The notes under the pieces are model-generated. The model was not told the DNA's origin. It saw nothing but the letters and a program-made list of their open reading frames with translations, and searched no databases. Shown here piece by piece: positions 28,031-35,959 of a DNA stretch of 64,000 nt (its first letter is position 1; every line of letters begins with the position of its first letter). This DNA is from Pseudomonas sp. TH43 (lineage in GTDB: Bacteria; Pseudomonadota; Gammaproteobacteria; Pseudomonadales; Pseudomonadaceae), in the NCBI RefSeq assembly GCF_016650635.1, contig NZ_JAEKFI010000003.1, forward strand, positions 620,001 through 684,000, given 5' to 3'. Made by a program: the position numbers and the translations under genes.

Positions 28031-28894
28031 TTATTTCGTTTTACGGAATACGAATGCCAGGCCGACGATGATCAACAGCATCCCCAGCACACTCAACGCC
28101 GCCAGACGATTGCCGAAAATCAGGTAATCCATCACCGCCGTCACCGCCGGCACCAGATAAAACAGGCTGGTGACATTCACCAGATTGCCTCGCGCAATCA
28201 GCCGATACAGCAGCAGCGTCGCCAGCACCGAAACCACCAGCCCCATCCACAACACCGGCACGATGAAACCGGCGCTGTGTTCGAAATGAAACGGCTGGAA
28301 CGGCACGAATATCCCGCACAACAGCAAACCCGCCAGATACTGCACCGGCAACGTGCCGAGGGGATTGTCGGTGACGCGTTTCTGCATGATCGAGCCGAGG
28401 GTCATGCTCGCCAGCGCCAGCAGACCGAAGAGCATCCCCGCCCAGGACATCCCGGCCAGGCCGATGCCTTGGTAAACCACCATGATCAGACCGGCCAGCC
28501 CCAGCGCCAACCCGAACATCCGGCTCGCCGAACGCTGACGCTCCATCAACACGACGGTAAGAATCGGCTGCACGCCCATGATGGTAGCCATCACCCCCGG
28601 CGTGACTTTGCTGTTCAGTGCCAGCAGATAGAAAATCTGATAAGCCCCCAGCAGCACCACGCCCGTGGCGATCGCATACAGCATTGGTCGGCCAGCCTTG
28701 GGCAACTTCAGTTTGAGTAACGGCGCCAGCAGCACCAGCCCACATAAGGCGATCACGAAGCGGATCAGCAGAAAGGCAAATGGCGAGGCATGGGCCAAGC
28801 CCCATTTGGAGAAGATCGCCCCGCTGCTCCACAGCAGAACGAACAGGCTCGTGGAAGTCGCCGCGAGCGCGGAGTTTTTCGAAAGAACAAACAT
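28031..28894 (-). CDS. EamA/DMT family transporter
   Basis: A 287-residue inner-membrane protein with ten predicted helices and two EamA repeats (LWSSGAIFSKWGLAHASPFAFLLIR opening helix pair is split here as LLWSSGAIFSKWG and PFAFLLIRF; second repeat TLGSIMQKRV). Start at 28894 preceded by GGTGG. Likely exports a small metabolite. Its 5' leader contains a proline-rich 54-codon minus-strand ORF (28992-29156) and a TCAGCC/GGCTGA hairpin, which may regulate it. Confidence 0.88.
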   Translation of the reverse strand: MFVLSKNSALAATSTSLFVLLWSSGAIFSKWGLAHASPFAFLLIRFVIALCGLVLLAPLLKLKLPKAGRPMLYAIATGVVLLGAYQIFYLLALNSKVTPGVMATIMGVQPILTVVLMERQRSASRMFGLALGLAGLIMVVYQGIGLAGMSWAGMLFGLLALASMTLGSIMQKRVTDNPLGTLPVQYLAGLLLCGIFVPFQPFHFEHSAGFIVPVLWMGLVVSVLATLLLYRLIARGNLVNVTSLFYLVPAVTAVMDYLIFGNRLAALSVLGMLLIIVGLAFVFRKTK

Positions 28895-28984
28895 GAATAC
28901 CACCTGTAGTCAGGCAAATAGCCAACTCAGCCGAGGCTGAAATTCAGTAGGTTTTTGCAGGCGGGCGCGTAGGGTCAGCAGAAA

Positions 28985-29050
28985 ATGCCGATCAGCCCGA
29001 AACGCCAACGCCCGGCGGTGATACGACTGCGCACACCGGCGTGCTACTGA
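28985..29050 (+). CDS. Short leader-like ORF, 21 residues
   Basis: ATG CCG ATC... TGA, basic peptide (MPISPKRQRPAVIRL...). Ribosome site weak. Reported because it is the first of three small same-strand ORFs before the GNAT-like gene. May be noise. Confidence 0.2.
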   Translation: MPISPKRQRPAVIRLRTPACY

Positions 29051-29156
29051 CAGGTGGGGGGTAATGACTGATCTGCTGCGGCTGCTGATCCCCGCACGGC
29101 ACGACGCCAGCGTTGACCGCTGAATCGACTACCGCGTTGAGGTGGGATGCAGGCAT
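28992..29156 (-). CDS. Proline-rich upstream ORF of the EamA gene (54 residues)
   Basis: Minus-strand frame from ATG at 29154-29156 to TGA, ending 98 bases before the EamA start. The peptide has ISHYPPPV and VVSPPGV segments, which stall ribosomes in some leader peptides. No good ribosome site. It overlaps plus-strand short ORFs, so at most one strand is likely real. Confidence 0.25.
   Translation of the reverse strand: MPASHLNAVVDSAVNAGVVPCGDQQPQQISHYPPPVSSTPVCAVVSPPGVGVSG
29064..29123 (+). CDS. Leu-rich leader-like peptide, 19 residues
   Basis: Opens MTDLLRLLIPARH after AGGTGGGGGG. Four leucines in the first eight residues and strong ribosome site recall attenuator leader peptides of leucine or branched-chain genes. 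Forty-five bases after its stop lies T6 (29169-29174), preceded by GCAGATC that can pair with GATCTGC inside the ORF. No amino-acid biosynthesis gene follows; next is a GNAT-like gene. Confidence 0.4.
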   Translation: MTDLLRLLIPARHDASVDR

Positions 29157-29186
29157 GAGGTGCAGATCTTTTTTAAGGTGGAGTCG

Positions 29187-29213
29187 ATGAACCGTCTGGC
29201 TCACGAAGGCTGA
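29187..29213 (+). CDS. Eight-codon ORF with strong ribosome site (MNRLAHEG)
   Basis: AAGGTGGAG lies directly upstream of ATG at 29187; the frame stops after eight codons. It may be a leader peptide or the surviving start of a lost gene. Confidence 0.25.
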   Translation: MNRLAHEG

Positions 29214-29345
29214 ATATAACCAGCCGGGGACACAGATTGCAATGACTTGGGCAAAGGGCCGGTAGCGACAGGTCGGTGGGAGGTGAATAGGCTGGGTTGC
29301 AAGGCGATGCCCAACTACGGGGGGACAGGGAATGTATGGGATCAC

Positions 29346-29879
29346 ATGCCAAGGGAAAGGACTTACTTGCGGTATCAGGTGTACCGATCACAAGCCAGGA
29401 AGCAGGCTGGTACTACTTTTGCGAAACTACAAAGGAGCTTGGAGCAGAGTGATCGTGTGGATGTCGATCACTCCCGGGTTCGTTTCGAAGCGATAGATGC
29501 CCACGCGTTGAATGCCTATGAAACATGGCTTGATCCTTTTTTTTCCTGGCAAGACGTGATCGGATGGAAGGCCAGAGAGCCAATGGGCTTCGATTTGGCG
29601 ATCTGGTTTGATCAAGAGTTATGCGGACTCTGCTTTGCGAACCCGAATCAGAGCCGATTGCGAGTGAAAATTGTACGACTGGAAGGTCAGCCCGGAAATA
29701 ATCATCCACTAAAGAGTCGCGTGGCAACGTATGCCTTAACCGCAGTTATCCACTTCGCGCGAATTATTGGCAGCAAGCACATTGAAATTCAGGAACCTCT
29801 ATCCGGGGTTATTCCTCTTTACCGACAACTGGGCTTCCAGTTTGATTCAGAAGGGCGGCTTGTGATGCTTGTTGAGTGA
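29346..29879 (+). CDS. GNAT-like N-acetyltransferase in a low-GC patch
   Basis: About 177 residues from the ATG at 29346 (MPRERTYLRYQVYRSQARK); earlier in-frame starts exist at 29247 and 29307 and none has a convincing ribosome site. The C-terminal part has GNAT-like features: a strand (LAIWFDQELCGLCFANPN), acetyl-CoA loop area (RVATYALTAVIHFARIIG) and IPLYRQLGFQFD, the usual GNAT closing motif. Base composition is clearly lower in GC than the neighbours, pointing to horizontal acquisition. Function unknown. Confidence 0.7.
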   Translation: MPRERTYLRYQVYRSQARKQAGTTFAKLQRSLEQSDRVDVDHSRVRFEAIDAHALNAYETWLDPFFSWQDVIGWKAREPMGFDLAIWFDQELCGLCFANPNQSRLRVKIVRLEGQPGNNHPLKSRVATYALTAVIHFARIIGSKHIEIQEPLSGVIPLYRQLGFQFDSEGRLVMLVE

Positions 29880-29928
29880 GACTAGTATCGGATCCATTGT
29901 TCATTTAATGATCAACGACGGAGAAATA

Positions 29929-30108
29929 ATGAAAGCGCTCGTTGAAAAGAAAGCGACAGGCATCAAACCGGTAAAAGGCAAGCGAACGCACTCCGGCGGT
30001 GATCTATCCGATTTTCAGCTACGTCGTATCAAAGAGGCGTTGGTGAATCCGATTGTTGAGGAGCCTGGAGGCATTTTAGCTGGCGCGTCCTTCACTTTTG
30101 CGCAATAA
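29929..30108 (+). CDS. Small protein downstream of the GNAT-like gene
   Basis: A 59-residue protein starting at 29929 after GGAG five bases upstream. It is basic at the N-terminus (MKALVEKKATGIKPVKGKR) and has a predicted helix SDFQLRRIKEALVNPIV. Gap to the GNAT-like stop is 49 bases and it shares the low GC (the line 29881-29940 has 23 G+C of 60). It ends before a hairpin terminator. I do not recognise it. Possible roles are DNA-binding partner or antitoxin; neither is shown. Confidence 0.6.
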   Translation: MKALVEKKATGIKPVKGKRTHSGGDLSDFQLRRIKEALVNPIVEEPGGILAGASFTFAQ

Positions 30109-30136
30109 AAAACCGCTCATGAAGAGCGGCATTTTA
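30106..30136 (+). terminator. Terminator after the GNAT/small-protein pair
   Basis: CCGCTC-ATGAA-GAGCGG with A6 before and a T-rich stretch after. Confidence 0.75.
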
Positions 30137-30184
30137 TTCATACGCTGTCATCGGCTCGGCGTATGACGCGTTGATCACTGGCAC

Positions 30185-31480
30185 TCAGACGTAACGTTTA
30201 CTGCCGCACTCTTCCGGCGGATACCCCTTGAACACCTCAGGCCCATCCATGGTCAGCACCAGTTTTCCGCCCTGGCGCGTGAGCCACGGGGTCGCTTCGC
30301 TGGTGCTCTCGGAGGTGATACCGGAGGGGCTCAGTTCAATGTGATCAAGGTCGATCTCGATCAAGCCGATCACGTAGGTGTAGACCGTGCTGCTGAACTC
30401 ATCGTCCTCGAACTCGAAGGCGCACTCGACAACCTGATCGCCGTACTCCATACGCATTTTCGGTTTAAGTGAAGCCACCGAGACGGCGCCGTTGTCCAGC
30501 GCAGAATAGACGCTGCAGACCAGCGCAACCTTGCCGCCCATGTGCTGGGAGATCGCCGGGTTGATGTCGACCGTTTCAATGGCCGGTGCCGAATCGCTGG
30601 CGCTGACCACGTCGCCGGTATGGAACACGAAGGGATCGATATCGAAGGCGCCGCTCTTGTCCGGGGCCTGGATGAAGGACATTCGACCATCGGGCCGCAG
30701 GATGCCGATCCTGAGGTCAAGATCGTCATTGTCGTCGTCATCGCCGTTATCCACCCAGGTCGCGCTGACGCGGATGACTTTCGGTGCAGACGGGCCTTTT
30801 TCCAGGGAGACCTTGTGGCTGGTGCCCGGTTTGTCGAGGGTGATCAGCGATTTGGCGATGTTCACCGGTTTGGCCGCAGGAGCGGCTGGCGCCTCTTCTT
30901 CAACCTCAACCCCGTAGAGGCCGCAAAGCCCGGCAAGTCCCGAGGCAAAACCCTGCCATACCGAACGCGCCTTGAACTGGCCATTTCGAACGTACAGATC
31001 GAGCACGATAATGCCCGTCTCCTGGCTGAATGCCCCCGGTGCGAGTTCCAGTATCTGGTCACCGACAACGACTTGGGCACGCAGATCCTTTACCGCTGCA
31101 AAACCACCACCGCTGCCATCTTGCGTCAGGGTAATGGCGATCCTGGTGATGCCGGACGGCATACGCGCCAGATCAAAACCGATGCGGTGGCTGACGATGC
31201 CGCTTTGTGTGACCGGAGCGATGAACATGGCGGCGCCGGACGCGTGTTCCGGGGCATTGAAGAAAACCATATCGCTGTCACCCGTGACCTTGCCGGCGTC
31301 AGTGACGAGAAAGGCCGTGAGGTTCACGTCGAGATTGTCGCCTGCGGCATGAGTGACAACGACGTGCCCTTTGGGCAGGCCGAGGGTGGTGTTTTCGCCA
31401 GGCTTGAGGGATTGATTCAAGGGGATTCGCCTATTCCATGGGGTGTATATCAGCACACTGCCGGTGTGCTGCGCCTTCAT
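30185..31480 (-). CDS. Twin-domain TerD family protein (TerA-like)
   Basis: A protein of up to 431 residues with two TerD-like domains joined by an Ala/Pro/Glu linker (about residues 190-210). The first has DNLDVNLTAFLV...GDSDMVFFN, the second WVDNGDDDDNDDLDLRIGILRPDGR, both matching the acidic calcium-binding strands of TerD. Family proteins belong to tellurite-resistance/stress systems. No terBCEZ partner is present here. A TTG at 31420 preceded by AGGCG is a plausible alternative start; the ATG at 31480 has no clear ribosome site. Single-gene unit. Confidence 0.88.
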   Translation of the reverse strand: MKAQHTGSVLIYTPWNRRIPLNQSLKPGENTTLGLPKGHVVVTHAAGDNLDVNLTAFLVTDAGKVTGDSDMVFFNAPEHASGAAMFIAPVTQSGIVSHRIGFDLARMPSGITRIAITLTQDGSGGGFAAVKDLRAQVVVGDQILELAPGAFSQETGIIVLDLYVRNGQFKARSVWQGFASGLAGLCGLYGVEVEEEAPAAPAAKPVNIAKSLITLDKPGTSHKVSLEKGPSAPKVIRVSATWVDNGDDDDNDDLDLRIGILRPDGRMSFIQAPDKSGAFDIDPFVFHTGDVVSASDSAPAIETVDINPAISQHMGGKVALVCSVYSALDNGAVSVASLKPKMRMEYGDQVVECAFEFEDDEFSSTVYTYVIGLIEIDLDHIELSPSGITSESTSEATPWLTRQGGKLVLTMDGPEVFKGYPPEECGSKRYV

Positions 31481-31550
31481 TGAGGGGTTGCGCGAGGGAG
31501 TTTAACGGCTGATGCAGAACGATGGCGCGTGATGCACGCTCAGACGCGCA

Positions 31551-31583
31551 TAAAAAAACCGCTCATACAGAGCGGTTTTTTGT
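31551..31583. terminator. Bidirectional terminator
   Basis: A7 ACCGCTC-ATACA-GAGCGGT T6, 12 bases after the lpxO stop and downstream of no plus-strand gene; serves lpxO on the minus strand. Confidence 0.85.
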
Positions 31584-31594
31584 TCGAGGCCGGT

Positions 31595-32533
31595 TTAGCC
31601 AAACAGCCAATAGCCCAGCAGCGTCAGGACCAGCACCGCCAGTATCGGACGCATCACACGGTAAGCCTTGGGATTGCGACGCTTCCACTGTTTGACCACA
31701 CCGCTGAACTTGTCGCTGAAGTTCTTGCTCCAGGCGTACGCCTGATTGATCCCGCCGACACGCTCATCATCGAGGTTCTGCGGTGCGGTAGCACGGCCGA
31801 GCCAAGCACTGATGGCGCGGTTGACGCGGGTCATGAAGCGGTTGCTCAGCGGACGTTCAACGTCGCAGAACAGAATCACGCGGGTCTTTTCGGTTTCATT
31901 CTTGACCCAGTGCACGTACGTCTCATCGAACATCACATCTTCGCCATCGCGCCAGGCGTAGATCTGACCGTCGACGAAGATCCGGCAATCGTCGGAGTTC
32001 GGTGTCGACAGGCCGAGGTGATAACGCAGGGAACCGGCAAACGGGTCGCGGTGCGGATTCAAGTGACTGCCGCCCGGCAGCAACGCGAACATCGCACCTT
32101 TGACGTTGGGTATTGCACTGACCAGCGCCACGGTCTTCGGGCACAGCGTTTCGGCCGATGGCAGGGGTTTGTCGTACCACTTGAGGTAGAAGCGCTTCCA
32201 GCCTTTCTTGAAGAACGAGCCAAAACCGGCGTCGTTGTTCTTTTCCGCAGCGCGGATGTAGCCCTCGTCGAACAGGTGCATGGCTTCGTCGCGAATGGTT
32301 TCCCAGTTATCGCGCAGCACATCCAGTTCCGGGAATTTGCTGCGATCCAGATACGGCTTGGACGGCACGCTGGAGAACAGGTACATCAAAGCGTTGTACG
32401 GAGCGAACAGCGCCGAGTGGTTGACGAACTGGCGCAATACCGGCAAGCGCGCCTTGCCGCGCAAATGCACATAGAGCGTGCTGCCCAGAAACAGCAGCAG
32501 CACAAACGCCTTGGCGGCAAACGAAAAGGTCAT
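31595..32533 (-). CDS. lpxO: Lipid A hydroxylase (aspartyl/asparaginyl beta-hydroxylase family)
   Basis: A 312-residue membrane-anchored Fe(II)/2-oxoglutarate oxygenase that 2-hydroxylates a lipid A acyl chain. An N-terminal helix (residues about 4-22) and a C-terminal helix (about 290-310) flank the catalytic part. The metal-binding HLNPHRDPF segment and the distal HWVKNET with R for 2-oxoglutarate are present. AAGGAG six bases before the ATG at 32533. Orthologues act at the inner membrane. Its neighbour cysK is on the same strand 185 bases upstream. Confidence 0.92.
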   Translation of the reverse strand: MTFSFAAKAFVLLLFLGSTLYVHLRGKARLPVLRQFVNHSALFAPYNALMYLFSSVPSKPYLDRSKFPELDVLRDNWETIRDEAMHLFDEGYIRAAEKNNDAGFGSFFKKGWKRFYLKWYDKPLPSAETLCPKTVALVSAIPNVKGAMFALLPGGSHLNPHRDPFAGSLRYHLGLSTPNSDDCRIFVDGQIYAWRDGEDVMFDETYVHWVKNETEKTRVILFCDVERPLSNRFMTRVNRAISAWLGRATAPQNLDDERVGGINQAYAWSKNFSDKFSGVVKQWKRRNPKAYRVMRPILAVLVLTLLGYWLFG

Positions 32534-32718
32534 CAACAACTCCTTGAAAAAAGACAACGCTGCGCAACGCCATGTACCCGGCATGGCAGCCGGCCATGAT
32601 AAACACTACCGGCTTCGGGAAAAACCCGCTTCAACCAAGATTCATTGTTAAGGATTGCGCAACAAAGCGCTTATTAACATACCGATGCTGAACCTTGGCT
32701 GACTTGAATCAATTCGTT

Positions 32719-33693
32719 TTACTGTTGATTTTCCTGCTCGGTGAACAGATCGCTGAACAACATGCTCGACAGATAACGTTCACCCGAGTCCGGCAGAATC
32801 ACGACGATGGTCTTGCCCTGCATTTCCGGGGTTTCCGCCAGACGCACTGCCACTGCCATAGCTGCGCCGCACGAAATCCCGCACAAGATCCCCTCTTCCT
32901 GCATCAGACGCAGGGCCATGGCCTTGGATTCTTCGTCAGTCACCAGTTCGACGCGATCAACCATCGACAGATCGAGGTTTTTTGGCACGAAACCGGCACC
33001 GATGCCCTGAATCTTGTGTGGGCTCGGCTTGATCTCTTCACCGGCCAACGCTTGGGTGATCACCGGAGAAGACACCGGCTCCACGGCCACGGAAAGGATC
33101 GGTTTACCCTGGGTATTCTTGATATACCGCGAAACACCGGTGATGGTTCCACCCGTTCCGACGCCAGCCACCAGCACATCGACCGCCCCGTCGGTGTCGT
33201 TCCAGATTTCCGGGCCAGTGGTTTTTTCGTGAATCGCCGGGTTGGCCGGATTGTCGAATTGCGCGGGCATGAAATATTTGTCGGCATCGCTGGCAACAAT
33301 TTCCGCGGCCTTCTCGATCGCCCCTTTCATACCCTTGGCCGGCTCGGTCAGCACCAGCTCGGCGCCCAACGCTTTGAGAACCTTGCGCCGTTCAATGCTC
33401 ATCGAGGCCGGCATGGTCAGCATCAATTTGTAACCACGAGCGGCAGCGACAAACGCCAGACCGATGCCGGTGTTGCCGGAAGTCGGTTCGACGATGGTCA
33501 TGCCCGGCTTGAGTTTGCCGCTGCTTTCGGCGTCCCAGATCATGTTGGCGCCGATCCGGCATTTGACCGAATAACCGGGGTTGCGCCCCTCGATCTTGGC
33601 CAGGATGGTCACACCACGCGGCGCGATGCGGTTGATCTGCACCAACGGCGTATTGCCGATGGAATGGGCGTTGTCAGCAAAAATACGGCTCAT
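32719..33693 (-). CDS. cysK: Cysteine synthase A
   Basis: A 324-residue PLP enzyme that makes cysteine from O-acetylserine and sulfide. PLP Lys44 in [11 protein letters not shown]; substrate loop TSGNTG (71-76); phosphate-binding [13 protein letters not shown] pyridine Ser in SCGAAM region. Start at 33693 follows AAGGA. The order cysK, DUF748 gene, MoxR, VWA matches PA2709-PA2706. Cytoplasmic homodimer. Confidence 0.96.
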   Translation of the reverse strand: MSRIFADNAHSIGNTPLVQINRIAPRGVTILAKIEGRNPGYSVKCRIGANMIWDAESSGKLKPGMTIVEPTSGNTGIGLAFVAAARGYKLMLTMPASMSIERRKVLKALGAELVLTEPAKGMKGAIEKAAEIVASDADKYFMPAQFDNPANPAIHEKTTGPEIWNDTDGAVDVLVAGVGTGGTITGVSRYIKNTQGKPILSVAVEPVSSPVITQALAGEEIKPSPHKIQGIGAGFVPKNLDLSMVDRVELVTDEESKAMALRLMQEEGILCGISCGAAMAVAVRLAETPEMQGKTIVVILPDSGERYLSSMLFSDLFTEQENQQ

Positions 33694-33820
33694 GGCTGGG
33701 TCCTTATGCAGCATTGAATTCAGCGCCAAAGGTATGCCTGTTGCCCATCACAGTCCAGTCGGAGCGAACGTCTGCAACACGCAGTAGTCAATCGCTTTAC
33801 ACCGTCAGGGAATCGCCCAC

Positions 33821-34897
33821 ATGAAGCGTCGCTACAGCTGGCCGTTATGGACTGTCGCAGGAATCGTTGTGCTGCTGATCGCATTGCACATCGCCCTGCC
33901 TTATGTGGTGCGCGACTATCTGAACGACAAACTGGCGAACATGGGCGATTACCGTGGCCAGGTGACCGACGTTGACCTCGCACTGTGGCGCGGCGCTTAC
34001 ACCATCAACGGGCTGAAAATCGTCAAGGTCGACGGCAAAGTGCCGGTGCCGTTCGTCAATGCACCGGTGATTGATCTGGCGGTCAGTTGGCACTCGCTGT
34101 GGTACGACCATGCTGTGGTGGCGCAGGTGAAATTCTTCAATCCCGAGGTCAACTTCGTCGATGGTGGAGGCAACAAGCAGAATTCCCAGACCGGTCAAGG
34201 TACTGACTGGCGCGCCCAGCTGGGAAAATTGCTGCCGATCACCCTCGACGAAGTACAGATTCACAAAGGCAAGATCAGTTTCCGCAACTTCAATTCCAAG
34301 CCACCAGTGAACATGAACGCCACCAACGTCGAGGCCAGCATCTACAACCTGACCAACGTGGTCGACAAACAGGGTAAACGCGACGCCCGCTTCGAAGGCA
34401 AAGCCAAATTGCTGGGTCACGCGCCGCTGGAAACCAGCGCCACTTTCGATCCCCTGAGCAATTTCGAAGATTTCGAATTCCGTCTGCGCGCCAAAGACAT
34501 CGAACTCAAGAGCATGAACGACTTCGCCTCGGCTTACGGCAAGTTCGACTTCAACGCCGGCCACGGTGACGTGGTAATCGAAGCACAAGCCAAAAAAGCC
34601 CAGGTCAGCGGTTATATCAAACCGCTGTTGCGCGACGTCGAAGTATTCAACTGGCAGCAAGACGTCGAAAACAAGAACAAAAGCATCTTCCGCTCAGTCT
34701 GGGAGGCGCTGGTCGGCGGCACTGAAACCGTGCTGAAGAATCAGGCGAAAAATCAATTCGCCACCAAGGTCGAACTCAGCGGTAACGTGCATCAGCAAAA
34801 TATCAGCGCATTTGAGGCATTTTTGCAGATTTTGCGTAATGGCTTTGTTCAGGCATTCAATGCGCGATACGAGCGACCCAAGCCGGATGCGGGTTAG
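33821..34897 (+). CDS. DUF748 (AsmA-like) protein
   Basis: A 358-residue protein with one N-terminal membrane helix (residues about 9-30) and a long periplasmic beta-rich part with DUF748 repeats (TDVDLALWRGAYTINGLKIVK; GKISFRNFNSKPPVNMNATNVE). Related AsmA-like proteins bridge the periplasm and move lipid. Start at 33821 has only a weak ribosome site. Function in this organism unknown. Divergent from cysK; a repeat separates it from the MoxR gene. Confidence 0.88.
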   Translation: MKRRYSWPLWTVAGIVVLLIALHIALPYVVRDYLNDKLANMGDYRGQVTDVDLALWRGAYTINGLKIVKVDGKVPVPFVNAPVIDLAVSWHSLWYDHAVVAQVKFFNPEVNFVDGGGNKQNSQTGQGTDWRAQLGKLLPITLDEVQIHKGKISFRNFNSKPPVNMNATNVEASIYNLTNVVDKQGKRDARFEGKAKLLGHAPLETSATFDPLSNFEDFEFRLRAKDIELKSMNDFASAYGKFDFNAGHGDVVIEAQAKKAQVSGYIKPLLRDVEVFNWQQDVENKNKSIFRSVWEALVGGTETVLKNQAKNQFATKVELSGNVHQQNISAFEAFLQILRNGFVQAFNARYERPKPDAG

Positions 34898-34911
34898 GTT
34901 GATTCGTATTA

Positions 34912-34957
34912 GGGGCCGCTTCGCAGCCCGTCGGGGATAAATCCCCTCACCACAGGG
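34912..34957. repeat. Single GGGGATAAATCCCCTC-type repeat
   Basis: One arm of the GGCGAGGGGATTTATCCC family (here GGGGATAAATCCCCTCACC), downstream of the DUF748 gene. Confidence 0.7.
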
Positions 34958-35004
34958 GAGTCAACATGTGACGCCCCATTCAGAGACTGAATAAGCCGTC
35001 TGCG

Positions 35005-35034
35005 TTCACAGTCGACCGGCCTGCGCGTTATAGT
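35005..35034 (+). promoter_or_regulatory. Candidate sigma-70 promoter for moxR
   Basis: TTCACA (35005-35010), 18-base spacer, TATAGT (35029-35034), 67 bases before the MoxR start. Fair match only. Confidence 0.45.
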
Positions 35035-35101
35035 CGGGCATCCGATTATTTCGCCCCCGCCCTGCCCGCTCAGGTCGGCGTTACCGTTCGAGGATTAGCA
35101 G

Positions 35102-35947
35102 ATGAAGTTCGAAGGCACCCAGGCCTACGTCGCCACCGATGACCTGAAGCTGGCGGTCAATGCCGCCATCACCCTGGAGCGGCCGCTGCTGGTCAAGGGC
35201 GAGCCGGGCACCGGCAAGACCATGCTCGCCGAGCAATTGGCCGAATCGTTCAACGCCAGGTTGATTACCTGGCACATCAAGTCGACCACCAAGGCGCATC
35301 AGGGCCTGTACGAGTACGACGCGGTCAGCCGTCTGCGCGACTCGCAACTGGGCACTGAAAAAGTCCACGACGTGCGCAACTACTTGAAGAAGGGCAAGCT
35401 CTGGGAGGCTTTTGAGTCCGAAGAGCGCGTCATTCTGCTGATCGACGAAATAGACAAGGCTGACATCGAGTTCCCGAACGACCTGCTGCAAGAACTCGAC
35501 AAGATGGAGTTCTACGTTTACGAGATCGACGAGACCATCAAGGCCAAGAAGCGCCCGATCATCATCATTACCTCCAACAACGAAAAAGAGCTGCCGGACG
35601 CCTTCCTGCGCCGCTGCTTCTTCCACTACATCGCCTTCCCGGATCGCCCGACCCTGCAAAAAATCGTCGACGTGCACTACCCCGACATCAAGAAGGATCT
35701 GGTCAGCGAAGCGCTCGACGTGTTCTTCGATGTGCGCAAAGTGCCGGGCCTGAAGAAGAAGCCGTCGACCTCGGAACTGGTCGACTGGCTGAAGCTGCTG
35801 ATGGCCGACAACATCGGCGAAGCAGTGCTGCGCGAACGCGATCCGACCAAGGCAATCCCGCCGCTGGCCGGTGCCCTGGTAAAGAACGAGCAGGACGTGC
35901 AATTGCTCGAGCGTCTGGCGTTCATGAGCCGTCGTGGCACCCGCTAA
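35102..35947 (+). CDS. MoxR-family AAA+ ATPase
   Basis: A 281-residue AAA+ ATPase. Walker A GEPGTGKT (about residues 34-41), Walker B VILLIDEIDKAD (about 110-121), sensor 1 ITSNNEK, and the arginine-finger RRCFFHYIAFPDR, followed by the lid domain. GAGGA precedes the ATG. MoxR ATPases act as chaperones for metal or cofactor insertion together with VWA proteins, and here a VWA gene follows 12 bases later. Corresponds to the PA2707 MoxR subfamily. Substrate unknown. Confidence 0.94.
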   Translation: MKFEGTQAYVATDDLKLAVNAAITLERPLLVKGEPGTGKTMLAEQLAESFNARLITWHIKSTTKAHQGLYEYDAVSRLRDSQLGTEKVHDVRNYLKKGKLWEAFESEERVILLIDEIDKADIEFPNDLLQELDKMEFYVYEIDETIKAKKRPIIIITSNNEKELPDAFLRRCFFHYIAFPDRPTLQKIVDVHYPDIKKDLVSEALDVFFDVRKVPGLKKKPSTSELVDWLKLLMADNIGEAVLRERDPTKAIPPLAGALVKNEQDVQLLERLAFMSRRGTR

Positions 35948-35959
35948 GAGGCTGATGCC

